NCBI RefSeq assembly: GCF_000018285.1
Contig: NC_009901.1
Location: 2,417,001-2,481,000 of the forward strand
Direction: 5' to 3'
Origin: Shewanella pealeana ATCC 700345
GTDB taxonomy: Bacteria > Pseudomonadota > Gammaproteobacteria > Enterobacterales > Shewanellaceae
DNA: 64,000 nt
The notes under the pieces are model-generated. The model searched no databases, was not told the origin of the DNA, and worked only from the letters and a program-made list of their open reading frames with translations. Below, one piece after another: positions 53,491 through 63,593 of the stretch; the first letter of the stretch is position 1, and each line of letters starts with the position of its first letter. Position numbers and translations under genes: made by a program.

Positions 53491-55074
53491 TTAGCTAAAT
53501 TGGTTCATAGTGTTGTCTTTACCCGATGCCTTCAATGCTTGGTCACCAGAGAAGTACTCTTTGTGATCATCACCCATATCTGAGCCAGCCATGTTTTGGT
53601 GTCTAACACAGGCAATCCCTTGACGGATCTCTTTACGTTGAACGTTTGCCACATAACCTAGCATGCCTTGGTCACCGAAGTACTCTTTCGCCAAGTTATC
53701 GGTAGATAGCGCCGCAGTATGGTACGTAGGAAGTGTGATTAAGTGGTGGAAAATACCCGCTTCACGTGCAGCATCTGCCTGGAAGGTTCGGATCTTCTCA
53801 TCAGCTTGAACAGCTAGATCTGTGCCGTCGTAATCGACGCTCATAAGCTTGTCACGGTCATAAGTTGATACGTCTTGACCTGACTCTTGCATCATATCGA
53901 ACACTTGCTGACGGAAGTTAAGCGTCCAGTTAAACGAAGGTGAGTTGTTATAAACCAGTTTTGCATTTGGAATAGTCTCACGGATCTTATTTACCATACC
54001 GCCAATCTGAGCAACGTGAGGCTTTTCTGTTTCAATCCAAAGCAGATCCGCACCATTTTGTAATGAGGTAATACAATCGAGTACACAGCGTTCTTCGCCT
54101 GTACCCGCTCGGAACTTAAATAGGCCATTTGGTAAACGCGCGGGCTTAACAAGTTGACCGTTTTGCTGGAATACAACATCGCCATTTGCAAGATTGGCCG
54201 CATCTACAGATTCTACTTCTAGGAATGAGTTGTATTGGTCGCCTAAATCGCCAACCTCGCTCGTTACAGCAATTTTTTGCGTTAGGCCAGCACCTAATGA
54301 GTCTGTACGAGCAACGATAACACCATCATCAATACCGAGTTCTAAGAATGCATAACGAACGGCGTTAATTTTAGCGAGGAACTCAACATGAGGTACGGTA
54401 ACTTTACCGTCTTGGTGACCACATTGCTTAACATCAGACACTTGGTTTTCAAGCTGAATACAACAAGCCCCGGCTTCAATCATCTGCTTAGCCATTAGAT
54501 AGGTGGCTTCTTCGTTACCAAAACCGGCATCAATGTCGGCAATAATCGGTACAACATGGGTTTCAAAGTTATCAATTTTTGCTTGGATAACTGCTTTTTC
54601 GCTTTCATTCGCAGCGTCTAATTGACGGAATAGACCACCTAATTCACGGGCATCGGCTTGACGTAAGAAGGTGTAAAGCTCTTTGATCAGTGACGCAACA
54701 GAGGTCTTCTCATGCATAGACTGATCCGGTAGAGGACCAAACTCACTGCGAAGTGCGGCAACCATCCAGCCAGAAAGGTAAAGGTAGCGACGCTTAGTGG
54801 TCAGTAGATGTTTCTTAATTGAGATCATCTTCTGCTGACCGATAAAACCATGCCAACAACCTAAAGATTGCGTGTATTGAGACGAATCCTTGTCGTAGTT
54901 GTCCATATCTTCGCGCATAATTTTTGCCGTATATTTAGCAATATCAAGCCCGGTCTTAAATTGATTTTGCAGACGCATGCGTGCTACAGATTCAGGGTTA
55001 ATTGCGCTCCATGCACTACCTTCGGCATTAATCAAGGTAGCAGCTTCATCGATGTTTGATCTGTAATTTGTCAT
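53491..55074 (-). CDS. aceA: Isocitrate lyase
   Basis: The first glyoxylate-shunt enzyme, splitting isocitrate to succinate and glyoxylate. At 527 residues it is the longer Pseudomonas-type subfamily. The catalytic loop KQCGHQDGK contains Cys218; IADIDAGFGNEEATY and SPSFNW are also present. A LysR regulator is transcribed divergently, and malate synthase G lies beyond it, so the three genes form a shunt cluster. Confidence 0.95.
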   Translation of the reverse strand: MTNYRSNIDEAATLINAEGSAWSAINPESVARMRLQNQFKTGLDIAKYTAKIMREDMDNYDKDSSQYTQSLGCWHGFIGQQKMISIKKHLLTTKRRYLYLSGWMVAALRSEFGPLPDQSMHEKTSVASLIKELYTFLRQADARELGGLFRQLDAANESEKAVIQAKIDNFETHVVPIIADIDAGFGNEEATYLMAKQMIEAGACCIQLENQVSDVKQCGHQDGKVTVPHVEFLAKINAVRYAFLELGIDDGVIVARTDSLGAGLTQKIAVTSEVGDLGDQYNSFLEVESVDAANLANGDVVFQQNGQLVKPARLPNGLFKFRAGTGEERCVLDCITSLQNGADLLWIETEKPHVAQIGGMVNKIRETIPNAKLVYNNSPSFNWTLNFRQQVFDMMQESGQDVSTYDRDKLMSVDYDGTDLAVQADEKIRTFQADAAREAGIFHHLITLPTYHTAALSTDNLAKEYFGDQGMLGYVANVQRKEIRQGIACVRHQNMAGSDMGDDHKEYFSGDQALKASGKDNTMNQFS

Positions 55075-55132
55075 GTGTCTATTCCTTTAACAATATGATT
55101 AGCGGCGATTGATTACGTTGAAAATATTAGTA

Positions 55133-55152
55133 AGATTTGTTTAAATAAGTCT
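55133..55152. promoter_or_regulatory. 20-bp imperfect palindrome between aceA and lysR
   Basis: AGATTTGTTTAAATAAGTCT is symmetric about its TTTAAA centre at 16 of 20 positions; the mismatches are all transitions. It lies midway in the 110-base divergent gap and is the best candidate operator for the LysR regulator. Binding is inferred. Confidence 0.45.
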
Positions 55153-55184
55153 AATTTATAGTTTTTATATCCGGTATTTATTTT

Positions 55185-56129
55185 ATGAATATATCTCGTA
55201 TCGATTTGAATTTATTGGTTTATCTAGACGTGCTGTTACGTGAGAAAAATGTTACTAAGGCGGCGGATCAGCTAGGGATCAGTCAACCTGCCATGAGTAA
55301 TGGCTTAAAGCGGTTGAGAATATTATTCGACGATCCACTATTAATACGAACCAGTCAGGGGATGACACCGACTGAGCGTGCACAGGAGCTACAGCCTACT
55401 ATCAGCGAGCTTATTATTGGTTTAGAAAAAGCTGTACAACCCCGAGCCGAATTTAATGCGGCCGAGAGTGAGCAAGTGTTTCGAGTGATGGCCAGTGATT
55501 ACGCCGAAGCAACACTTATCCCCCCACTGATTGCTAGGCTTCGCACCGAGGCGCCTAATGTCATTCTCGATATCATGACACCCAGTGACGTGAGTTTTCC
55601 CGATGTAGAGCAGGGACGCGTCGATATGGTTATCAATCGCTTCGACAGCATTCCACAATCATTTCATCAGAAAGTGTTATGGAGTGATGATTTTAGCTGC
55701 CTGATTAGTAAGAATAATCCCGTGCTGGATAACTTCTGCCTTGATAGTTATTTAAAAGCCAACCATGTCTGGGTCAGTAAAACGGGGATGGGAGTTGGAG
55801 TGGGTATGGATCCTGGTGATGTACAAAGGTTAGGTTGGGTAGATGAAGCGCTTACCCGAATAGGAGTACAAAGACGGATCACTGTATTTACCCGGCACTA
55901 TCAGGCTGCTTGTTTATTGGCAGAGCAACAAGATTTGATCGCTACCATACCGAGTAAGATGGCAAAGCAGCATGTAAATAACGAGCGAGTCTGTATCGTG
56001 CCACCGCCGTTTATTATTCAGCCTATCGCACTGACAATGGCCTGGAGTCCTCTACTACAGCACAATCCTGCCCATAAGTGGATGCGCCAACTTATAACCA
56101 AAACTGCTGATAGTTTTGGGCGTGATTAA
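55185..56129 (+). CDS. LysR-family transcriptional regulator
   Basis: A 314-residue regulator with an N-terminal winged helix-turn-helix (NVTKAADQLGISQPAMSNGLKRL, about 24-46) and a substrate-binding domain typical of LysR proteins (about 90-300). It faces aceA and precedes glcB, so control of the glyoxylate shunt is inferred; the inducer is unknown. It is a different family from the XRE/ScfR-type regulator at 10291, although both may respond to C2 metabolism. Confidence 0.85.
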   Translation: MNISRIDLNLLVYLDVLLREKNVTKAADQLGISQPAMSNGLKRLRILFDDPLLIRTSQGMTPTERAQELQPTISELIIGLEKAVQPRAEFNAAESEQVFRVMASDYAEATLIPPLIARLRTEAPNVILDIMTPSDVSFPDVEQGRVDMVINRFDSIPQSFHQKVLWSDDFSCLISKNNPVLDNFCLDSYLKANHVWVSKTGMGVGVGMDPGDVQRLGWVDEALTRIGVQRRITVFTRHYQAACLLAEQQDLIATIPSKMAKQHVNNERVCIVPPPFIIQPIALTMAWSPLLQHNPAHKWMRQLITKTADSFGRD

Positions 56130-56180
56130 TCCTGCACTGGTAGTGGTAAGTGATTCTATTTCAAGGGTGATGATTTATTA

Positions 56181-56212
56181 CACCAAAATGCCGTTCTTAA
56201 ATTAGTTTGGTG
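56181..56212 (+). promoter_or_regulatory. Inverted repeat between lysR and glcB
   Basis: CACCAAA (56181-56187) and TTTGGTG (56206-56212) flank an 18-base spacer. It may be a weak terminator for lysR or an operator for glcB; no T tract follows. Confidence 0.35.
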
Positions 56213-56348
56213 AATACTGGTAATACAGGGTATAAATTTCATAAATAAGACAAGCTTAGTATAGGCTTGTTGGGTATGACTAAATTGAATTAAGAGCAAA
56301 TGGAGAGCCATTGCTCTGCATCGCTAAATGGATAGATAAGGGCATATT

Positions 56349-58523
56349 ATGACTGCAAGGATCCGAGTCGGTGGTTTACAAATTGCTAAATCACTTTGGG
56401 AATTAGTTGATAGCGAGATCTGTCCTGGAACTGGGATCAGCTCACAGATTTTCTGGACGAAATTTGAAGATATAGTCAACGAGCTTGGCCCAGTCAATAG
56501 ACAACTACTAGATAAACGTGATCAATTACAAGCTCAAATCGATGAATGGCACAAAGGAAATGCACAACAATCTTTTGACTCGATTCAATATAAGCAGTTT
56601 CTCATGGATATTGGTTATCTAGTCGAAGAGGGGCAGCCTTTTACTATCTCTACCGAAAATGTAGATTTAGAGATCACCACTCAAGCCGGACCTCAGTTGG
56701 TTGTGCCAGTCAAGAATGCACGCTTTGCCTTAAATGCCGCCAACGCCCGTTGGGGGAGCCTCTACGATGCACTATATGGTACTGATGCCATTTCATTTGC
56801 AGATGGCGCAGAGATCACCAAAGAATATAATCCCGTGCGTGGTGCAAAGGTGATCGCTTTTGCTAAAAACCTTTTAGATACTGCAGCGCCATTAGCATCA
56901 GGGCTACATAGTCAAGTAACTCGATACTTCGTAGAAGATAATGCCTTAAAGGCTCTGCTAGAAAACGGTGAGCAGACTGTTTTAGTCGAGCCAAGTAAGT
57001 TTGTTGGTTTTAAAGGTGAGGCCGAAACACCATCGGCGCTATTGCTAGTGAATAACGCTTTACATATCGAGATCCAAATCAATCCAGATAGTTTGATTGG
57101 TCAAACTGATCTTGCTGGGGTTAAAGATTTATTAATCGAAGCCGCAGTTACGACCATTATGGATTGTGAGGATTCAGTTGCAGCGGTTGACGCCGAAGAT
57201 AAAGTGGAAGTTTATCGTAATTGGCTAGGGCTGATGCAAGGCAAGCTGACAGCTTCACTGAAAAAGAATGGCAAAGAGATTGTACGTGAGCTAAACGATG
57301 ACAGAGTATACACAGGCACTCATGGGCAGAGTGTAACGCTTTCTGGACGTAGTCTGCTGTTTGTCCGCAATGTCGGTCACCTAATGACAAATGATGCCGT
57401 GCTTGATAAAAATGGCGACGAAGTGCCTGAGGGGATCCTCGATGGCATGGTCACTGTACTGGCAGCAATGCACGATCTTAAAGGCAATAATAACCAGCGC
57501 AGTAATAGCCGTAAAGGCTCGGTCAATATCGTTAAGCCGAAAATGCACGGTCCAGAAGAAGTTCAATTCACCTGTGATCTGTTTACACGCATAGAAGATG
57601 CGTTAAAGCTTTCACGAAATACCATCAAAGTGGGGATCATGGATGAAGAGCGTCGCACAACAGTCAATCTTAAGGAGTGTATCCGAGCGGCGCAGGAACG
57701 TGTGGTCTTCATCAATACAGGTTTCTTAGATAGAACCGGTGATGAAATTCATACTTCTATGCTGGCTGGGCCATTTGTTGCCAAATCTGTGATGAAACTG
57801 CAGGCGTGGATCAAGGCATACGAAGATTGGAACGTGGACATCGGCCTAGAGTGTGGCTTACAAGGTCGCTCGCAAATAGGCAAAGGTATGTGGCCAATGC
57901 CGGATGAGATGGCTGCGATGTTAGAACAAAAAATGGGTCATCCAAAAGCGGGAGCCAATACAGCCTGGGTTCCATCGCCTAATGGTGCAGCTTTACACGC
58001 GACCCACTATCATCAGATTAATGTTACACAGGTTCAAGATGAGCTTAAGCAGCGCAAGCGCGCAAGCTTGGATGATCTACTGACTATTCCACTTATGCAA
58101 CAGGGAGAGCGACTCACTGCCGAGCAAAAGCAGTTTGAGCTAGATAATAATGCACAAGGTATATTAGGTTATGTAGTCCGCTGGATTGACCAAGGCGTGG
58201 GCTGCTCTAAAGTGCCGGATATCAATAATGTGGGTTTGATGGAAGACAGGGCAACCTTGCGTATTTCGTCTCAATACCTCGCTAATTGGTTGCACCATGG
58301 CGTGTGCACCAAAGATGAGGTGATGGCATCACTTAAGAAGATGGCGCAAGTGGTCGATAAGCAAAACCAAGCCGACAGCGAATATACCAATATGGCACCG
58401 AACTTCGATGGTGTTGCGTTTAAAGCAGCTTGCGACTTGATCTTCAAAGGGGAGCTGCAGCCATCAGGCTATACTGAGCCTTTGCTGCATGCTTATCGAA
58501 AGCAAGCAAAACTGCAGTCGTAA
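56349..58523 (+). CDS. glcB: Malate synthase G
   Basis: The second glyoxylate-shunt enzyme, condensing glyoxylate and acetyl-CoA to malate. 724 residues, essentially the length of E. coli GlcB. Signatures include [54 protein letters not shown] and [23 protein letters not shown] is the ribosome-binding site. It lies with aceA and a LysR regulator and ends in a bidirectional terminator. Confidence 0.96.
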   Translation: MTARIRVGGLQIAKSLWELVDSEICPGTGISSQIFWTKFEDIVNELGPVNRQLLDKRDQLQAQIDEWHKGNAQQSFDSIQYKQFLMDIGYLVEEGQPFTISTENVDLEITTQAGPQLVVPVKNARFALNAANARWGSLYDALYGTDAISFADGAEITKEYNPVRGAKVIAFAKNLLDTAAPLASGLHSQVTRYFVEDNALKALLENGEQTVLVEPSKFVGFKGEAETPSALLLVNNALHIEIQINPDSLIGQTDLAGVKDLLIEAAVTTIMDCEDSVAAVDAEDKVEVYRNWLGLMQGKLTASLKKNGKEIVRELNDDRVYTGTHGQSVTLSGRSLLFVRNVGHLMTNDAVLDKNGDEVPEGILDGMVTVLAAMHDLKGNNNQRSNSRKGSVNIVKPKMHGPEEVQFTCDLFTRIEDALKLSRNTIKVGIMDEERRTTVNLKECIRAAQERVVFINTGFLDRTGDEIHTSMLAGPFVAKSVMKLQAWIKAYEDWNVDIGLECGLQGRSQIGKGMWPMPDEMAAMLEQKMGHPKAGANTAWVPSPNGAALHATHYHQINVTQVQDELKQRKRASLDDLLTIPLMQQGERLTAEQKQFELDNNAQGILGYVVRWIDQGVGCSKVPDINNVGLMEDRATLRISSQYLANWLHHGVCTKDEVMASLKKMAQVVDKQNQADSEYTNMAPNFDGVAFKAACDLIFKGELQPSGYTEPLLHAYRKQAKLQS

Positions 58524-58547
58524 TTCAACCTTAGGGGGAACCACAAT

Positions 58548-58577
58548 AAAAAGCCCTAACCATTCGGTTAGGGCTTT
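58548..58577. terminator. Bidirectional terminator between glcB and adhE
   Basis: AAAAGCCCTAACC and GGTTAGGGCTTT enclose an ATTC loop. The two genes converge here, and A/T tracts on each side would serve both. Confidence 0.9.
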
Positions 58578-58594
58578 CTAATGATTAAAGCAAG

Positions 58595-61210
58595 TTATTG
58601 ATCGCTATAGTCATTACCGTAGTAACTTGCCAACAATACTTGCTTAAGCTCGCTAATTAGCGGATAGCGAGGGTTAGCGCCTGTACATTGGTCATCAAAG
58701 GCATCTTCGGCTAGTTCGTCGAGTTTGGCGAGGAAGTCGGCTTCGTTGACGCCTGCTGCTTGGATTGAGCATGGAATGCCAATCGTCTCCTTGAGCTCAT
58801 CAACTTTTTTAATGAGCGCTTCGACTTTTTCTTCATCACTAACACCTTCACCTAATGTTCCTTCGAGTTTCAAATATTCTGCAATTTTTGCATAACGACA
58901 CAATGCTTTAGGCCTGTCATACTGACTAAAGGCAGCTTGCTTAGTCGGCAGATCTGTCGCGTTAAAGCGGATCACGTTACTGATAAGTAATGCGTTGGCC
59001 AAACCATGGGCTAAATGGAATTCAGCTCCTAACTTGTGGGCCATTGAGTGACAAATGCCTAAAAAAGCGTTGGCAAAAGCAATGCCCGCAATGGTCGCGC
59101 CGTTATGAACCTTTTCTCTGGCAACGGGTGCATTAGCACCGTGTTCATAGGCATCAGGCAGATGCTGAAACAGTAAGTCTAGCGCTTGTAATGCTTGACC
59201 ATCTGAATATTCGTTGGCCATCACACTAACATAGGCTTCTAATGCGTGGGTTATCGCATCGATACCACCAAAGGCGGTGAGGGACTTTGGCATATCCATC
59301 ACCAAGTTAGGGTCAACGATAGCCATGTTAGGCGTTAATTCATAATCGGCAATTGGGTATTTCATCCCTGTTTGCTCATCGGTAACCACGGCAAAAGGTG
59401 TGACTTCTGAGCCCGTACCTGAGGTTGTCGGAATCGCGACCATCTTGGCCTTGCGTCCAAGCTTTGGAAACTTATAGATACGTTTGGTGATATCCATAAA
59501 GCGCAGTGCTAAATCGGCGAAATCGACATCTGGATGCTCATACATTACCCAGATAATTTTAGCGGCGTCCATCGGTGAACCACCACCGAGCGCGATAATC
59601 ACATCGGGTTGAAAGCTTTGAGCGACTTTAGCTCCTTGCTTAACAATATGCATAGTTGGATCGGCTTCCACCTCGTAGAAGACTTCGGTTTCTAGCCCTT
59701 GTGCTTTTAAAATCTTAATCGTTTCATCGCAGTAGCCGTTATTAAACAGATACTTGTCAGTAACGATAAGGGCTCGTTTCTTATCGCTTAATTCTTCGAG
59801 CGCGATAGGTAAGCTGCCGCGGCGGAAATAGATTGATGAGGGGAGTTTGTGCCACAACATATTTTCAGCTCTCTTAGCGACCATTTTCTTGTTGATTAAG
59901 TGGCTCGGGCCAACATTTTCTGAGATAGAATTTCCCCCCCAAGAACCACATCCTAACGTGAGTGATGGTGCTAACTTAAAGTTGTAGAGATCGCCAATTC
60001 CACCTTGGGAAGCGGGGGTGTTAATTAGAATTCTAGCAGTCTTCATTCTAAAACCGAATGCTTTGACTCTTTCTATTTCTGTGTCCTGATTGGTATATAA
60101 ACCTGATGTATGGCCGATACCACCTAAGGTTACCAACGCCTCCGCCTTGTCTACGGCGTCGGCAAAGTCTTTGGCGCGATACATAGCGAGCAGAGGGGAG
60201 AGTTTTTCATGAGCAAAGGCTTCAGATTCATCAATATCAATAACTTCGCCTATCAGCACTTTGGTTGTAGGATGAACTTCTATTCCGGCCATCTTGGCAA
60301 TACTCGCCGCGCTTTGGCCAACAATATCGGCGTTGAGCCCACCATTTTTCAAAATAACACTCTGCATAGCAGCAGTTTCTGCGACCGATAATACATAGCC
60401 CCCATGGCTGGCGAATCGCTCTTTTACCGCTTCGTATACTTCATCAACAATCACAACAGCTTGCTCTGAAGCGCATACCACGCCGTTATCAAAGGTTTTA
60501 GACATGAGGATTGAGCTGACTGCGCGTTTAATATCGGCCGTTTCATCAATAACAATCGGCGTATTACCTGCGCCTACACCGATGGCTGGCTTTCCTGAAG
60601 AGTAAGCCGCTTTTACCATTCCAGGACCGCCTGTAGCAAGAATGAGATTAATGTCATCATGAGTCATTAATTGATTCGATAAGGCCACCGATGGCTCATC
60701 AATCCAGCCAATAATGTCAGTAGGTGCGCCTGCGCCTATAGCGGCTTCAAGGACTATGCGGGCCGCCATTGTGGTGGATTCTTTTGCTCTAGGATGTGGC
60801 GAAAAGATAATGCCGTTACGGGTTTTCAAGCTGATTAAGGCTTTAAAGATTGCTGTAGAAGTGGGGTTAGTTGTGGGGACGATACCGCAGATGATACCGA
60901 CGGGCTCAGCGATTGTGATAGTGCCGAACGTTGGGTCTTCAGATAAGATCCCACAGGTTTTTTCGTCTTTATATTTGTTGTAGATGTATTCGGATGCAAA
61001 GTGGTTTTTAATCACTTTATCTTCAATTACACCCATTTTGGTTTCGCTTGCAGCCATCTTCGCTAGCGAGATCCTCGCGTCTGCAGCCGCGAGAGCAGCG
61101 GCTCTGAAAATTTTATCGACTTGCTCCTGGGAGTAGTTGGCGAACGTCTGCTGCGCCGTTCGTACCTTTTCAACTAGGAGATTGAGTTCTTGCTCATTTG
61201 ATACTGTCAT
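58595..61210 (-). CDS. adhE: Bifunctional acetaldehyde-CoA/alcohol dehydrogenase
   Basis: An 871-residue fermentative enzyme that reduces acetyl-CoA to ethanol in two steps, regenerating NAD+ without oxygen. The N-terminal aldehyde dehydrogenase half has catalytic Cys246 (DNGVVCASEQ, same number as E. coli); the C-terminal iron alcohol dehydrogenase half has GGGSPMDAAKIIW and the metal-ligand helix DAITHALEAYVS. The AdhE filament-forming family is typically about 870-890 residues. A terminator-like hairpin lies in its leader. ychE is divergent, as in E. coli. Confidence 0.96.
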   Translation of the reverse strand: MTVSNEQELNLLVEKVRTAQQTFANYSQEQVDKIFRAAALAAADARISLAKMAASETKMGVIEDKVIKNHFASEYIYNKYKDEKTCGILSEDPTFGTITIAEPVGIICGIVPTTNPTSTAIFKALISLKTRNGIIFSPHPRAKESTTMAARIVLEAAIGAGAPTDIIGWIDEPSVALSNQLMTHDDINLILATGGPGMVKAAYSSGKPAIGVGAGNTPIVIDETADIKRAVSSILMSKTFDNGVVCASEQAVVIVDEVYEAVKERFASHGGYVLSVAETAAMQSVILKNGGLNADIVGQSAASIAKMAGIEVHPTTKVLIGEVIDIDESEAFAHEKLSPLLAMYRAKDFADAVDKAEALVTLGGIGHTSGLYTNQDTEIERVKAFGFRMKTARILINTPASQGGIGDLYNFKLAPSLTLGCGSWGGNSISENVGPSHLINKKMVAKRAENMLWHKLPSSIYFRRGSLPIALEELSDKKRALIVTDKYLFNNGYCDETIKILKAQGLETEVFYEVEADPTMHIVKQGAKVAQSFQPDVIIALGGGSPMDAAKIIWVMYEHPDVDFADLALRFMDITKRIYKFPKLGRKAKMVAIPTTSGTGSEVTPFAVVTDEQTGMKYPIADYELTPNMAIVDPNLVMDMPKSLTAFGGIDAITHALEAYVSVMANEYSDGQALQALDLLFQHLPDAYEHGANAPVAREKVHNGATIAGIAFANAFLGICHSMAHKLGAEFHLAHGLANALLISNVIRFNATDLPTKQAAFSQYDRPKALCRYAKIAEYLKLEGTLGEGVSDEEKVEALIKKVDELKETIGIPCSIQAAGVNEADFLAKLDELAEDAFDDQCTGANPRYPLISELKQVLLASYYGNDYSDQ

Positions 61211-61222
61211 AGTCGCAATCCT

Positions 61223-61254
61223 GAAAAAATTTAGCCAAATCGTATTTGGCTAAA
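61223..61254 (-). promoter_or_regulatory. Terminator-like hairpin in the adhE leader
   Basis: On the minus strand TTTAGCCAAAT, an ACG loop and ATTTGGCTAAA are followed by TTTTTT, then an AGGA ribosome-binding site and the adhE ATG. A perfect 11-bp stem plus T tract this close to the start is an intrinsic-terminator or operator candidate. Function is inferred. Confidence 0.6.
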
Positions 61255-61317
61255 CATTCTCTAGTGCTCTAAAATCTTTTTGATGATGAAAAATTACACG
61301 CAAAGACGACTATGAAC

Positions 61318-61333
61318 TGTGACTCATGACACA
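61318..61333 (-). promoter_or_regulatory. CRP-like site upstream of adhE
   Basis: TGTGA-CTCATG-ACACA matches nine of ten conserved positions of TGTGA-N6-TCACA. It lies 108-123 bases upstream of the adhE start in the divergent gap with ychE, so it could affect either gene. Confidence 0.4.
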
Positions 61334-61540
61334 AACAAGCGGTATTGTGTAATTTTATAACCATATTAGTGACATTCTGCAGGCTTTGTCGTTAGCGATG
61401 TTCACTATTAATTAAAAAATATTATTCAAAGTTGTGATTTAGGATAGAAAATCTCATTTTTTGTTTTAAGGGCCATGAGTTAGAGTAGCGCCACATTTTT
61501 AATGAACAAATAACGCCTTGGGCGTGTTGAGGAAACGACG

Positions 61541-62164
61541 GTGGATTTAACACTCTATGTTAAATTTTTTCTCGGCTTAATTGCGATAATTAATCCTTTT
61601 GGATTATTACCGGTTTTTGTGAGCTTAACTAGCCACCAAACCGAAGCTGAGCGTAACCAGACAGCTAAAGTGGCAAATTTTGCCGTAGTTGTTATTTTGC
61701 TAGTAACAATATTTGCGGGTCAGCACATTCTAAACTTGTTTAGTATTTCCTTGTCAGCTTTTAGAATAGCGGGCGGAACCCTGATTGCTATCATTGCGAT
61801 GTCGATGCTTCAGGGTAAATTAGGTGAAGTTAAGCGTAACAAAGAAGAGGGACGAGAAGCCTCAGCAATGGATTCAGTCGCTGTTGTTCCCTTGGCCTTG
61901 CCATTAATGGCAGGTCCTGGTGCGATTAGTTCTGTTATTGTTTCGTCAGCTGAGCATAGTAGTTTAGAAAACCTTATTGGCATGTCAATCGCCATTATTG
62001 TGTTTGGTATATTGAGCTTTTTACTGTTTAGAATGGCACCGATAATTTTCAAGCTGCTGGGTAATACTGGCATTAACGTGATCACCCGTTTAATGGGTCT
62101 ATTAATGTTGTCTATTGGTATTGAAGTGATAGCGGCTGGCGTTAAAGGTTTTTACCCCGGTTAA
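61541..62164 (+). CDS. ychE: MarC-family integral membrane protein YchE
   Basis: A 207-residue six-helix inner-membrane protein of the MarC/YchE family, whose substrate is not established. It starts with FFLGLIAIINPFGLLPVFVSLT and contains VVPLALPLMAGPGAISSVI and GINVITRLMGLLMLSIGIEVI, very close to E. coli YchE. The start is GTG after a GAGGA box. Its position next to adhE is the same as in E. coli. It ends in a strong terminator. Confidence 0.88.
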   Translation: MDLTLYVKFFLGLIAIINPFGLLPVFVSLTSHQTEAERNQTAKVANFAVVVILLVTIFAGQHILNLFSISLSAFRIAGGTLIAIIAMSMLQGKLGEVKRNKEEGREASAMDSVAVVPLALPLMAGPGAISSVIVSSAEHSSLENLIGMSIAIIVFGILSFLLFRMAPIIFKLLGNTGINVITRLMGLLMLSIGIEVIAAGVKGFYPG

Positions 62165-62187
62165 TCGACAACCGGTTTATGATGAAT

Positions 62188-62215
62188 AAAAAAGGCACCT
62201 TCGGGTGCCTTTTTT
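62188..62215. terminator. Terminator after ychE
   Basis: AAAAAAGGCACC, TTCG tetraloop, GGTGCCTTTTTT. A/T tracts on both sides make it bidirectional, also serving the convergent dGTPase-like gene, whose stop codon lies 26 bases beyond it. Confidence 0.92.
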
Positions 62216-62240
62216 ACTTTAGTGCAGAGATTAGAAAAGC

Positions 62241-63575
62241 TTAAAAATCGCTGTTAAAGTCCATCATAGAGTGTGATTTAGCGCTAAACAGATGTTGGTG
62301 TAACCTTGCTGCAAAACCGTCAGTCATACCAGAGATATAATCGGCAATCACTCTGTGACTGTTTTCCCCTAGTCTTTCATGTGCAAGCCAACGTTCTTGT
62401 GTATTTAGCGGCAGCAGTCTCTCGGGATCTGAGATAAAAGCCTCAAACAACTCCATTACTATCTGTTGGCCCTTATATTCAAGCATTTGGATCTCAGGTT
62501 TGCGGATCACGTATTTATAGACAAACTGCTTCAAGATACTTAATGCTTCATGGAAGGCGGGTTCCAATGCAGCATTATATCTTAACAGCGGTTCTTCAAA
62601 GCCATCGACTTCAGTAATAGCTATTGCGGTAACAAAGCCATTGACTAAGGTCCCGATAGCGTCTTTACGCAAATGGTGTTTGGCTGAAAATAGTCTTTGG
62701 CTGATAGTAGCAAATTCGTTTTTCAACCATGGGTCATTGCTTTGCGAAAGCGGCAGTGAAACATCTGTATGCCATTGCTGTTCGCTGACAATACCCATTA
62801 CTATTGCGTCTTCTAAATCATGTACCGCATAGGCAATATCATCGGCCAGTTCCATGATAGAGCAATCTAAGGATTTAAAGCGGGTACGTTTGTGTTTTAT
62901 GTCTTTAACTACATGACTTGAGAGAAACTTCGCTCTGTCTTGCTGTGAAAGTGGCGCTAATACCCAGTCTAAGATCTCACGATCATCATCAAAGATCCCT
63001 TTTACAGGTGGCCATTTTGAGGGCTTAAGTTGTCTGAAATCATCAACCGACTCCTCAGGTGTACCGACGCAGAGGTTAGTATAGGGCGCCGGGTACTTTA
63101 ATATTCCTAATAAAGTACGACGGCATAGGTTCATGCCAAAATGCTCTGTATAGGGCTCAAGTCGGGTTAATATACGGAAGGTCTGGCCATTGCCCTCGAA
63201 ACCTCCGTGTTTACGCATCATATAATTGAGCGCCACTTCGCCACCATGACCAAAAGGGGGATGACCTATGTCATGGGCTAAGCACAGAGATTCAATCAGA
63301 CTCATGGAGTCTAGCAGGGGGTTATGTTGCGGCTGCTTCTGTTTAAGCTGAGCACAAATTCCTGTACCAATTTGCGATACTTCAAGAGAGTGGGTGAGGC
63401 GTGTACGATAAAAGTCATTCATCCCAACGCCTAATACTTGGGTTTTGGCCTGAAGACGTCTAAAGGCTGCAGAGTGAAGGATCCGTGCACGGTCGCGCTG
63501 ATACGGACTTCTATGGTCGTTACGCCTTTGTTTGTCTTCGCCTAAGCGCCTTTCATTCCAAACGGCATCTGTCAT
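62241..63575 (-). CDS. dGTPase-like HD-domain deoxynucleotide triphosphohydrolase
   Basis: A 444-residue HD-superfamily enzyme that removes triphosphate from dNTPs. Metal ligands: His in [12 protein letters not shown], the HD pair in [13 protein letters not shown], and Asp in [17 protein letters not shown]. It is shorter than E. coli Dgt (505) and belongs to the 'dGTPase-like' group. It is 18 bases after the yfbR-like gene, forming a probable nucleotide-clearing operon. Some dGTPase relatives limit phage growth by depleting dNTPs; a similar role here is only a possibility. Confidence 0.9.
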   Translation of the reverse strand: MTDAVWNERRLGEDKQRRNDHRSPYQRDRARILHSAAFRRLQAKTQVLGVGMNDFYRTRLTHSLEVSQIGTGICAQLKQKQPQHNPLLDSMSLIESLCLAHDIGHPPFGHGGEVALNYMMRKHGGFEGNGQTFRILTRLEPYTEHFGMNLCRRTLLGILKYPAPYTNLCVGTPEESVDDFRQLKPSKWPPVKGIFDDDREILDWVLAPLSQQDRAKFLSSHVVKDIKHKRTRFKSLDCSIMELADDIAYAVHDLEDAIVMGIVSEQQWHTDVSLPLSQSNDPWLKNEFATISQRLFSAKHHLRKDAIGTLVNGFVTAIAITEVDGFEEPLLRYNAALEPAFHEALSILKQFVYKYVIRKPEIQMLEYKGQQIVMELFEAFISDPERLLPLNTQERWLAHERLGENSHRVIADYISGMTDGFAARLHQHLFSAKSHSMMDFNSDF

Positions 63576-63593
63576 ATCTATTCCTTCGAAGGC

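Larger units (their letters stand above)
61211..61540. promoter_or_regulatory. 330-base divergent region adhE / ychE
   Basis: AT-rich gap carrying the adhE leader hairpin and the CRP-like site. I looked for Rex (TTGTGA-N6-TCACAA) and FNR sites and found none that is convincing. No open frame recognised. Confidence 0.5.

Noticed and set aside
61261..61460. Rex or FNR site for adhE
   Set aside because: TTGAT-GATG-AAAAA and similar strings match only one half-site; no symmetric site was found.
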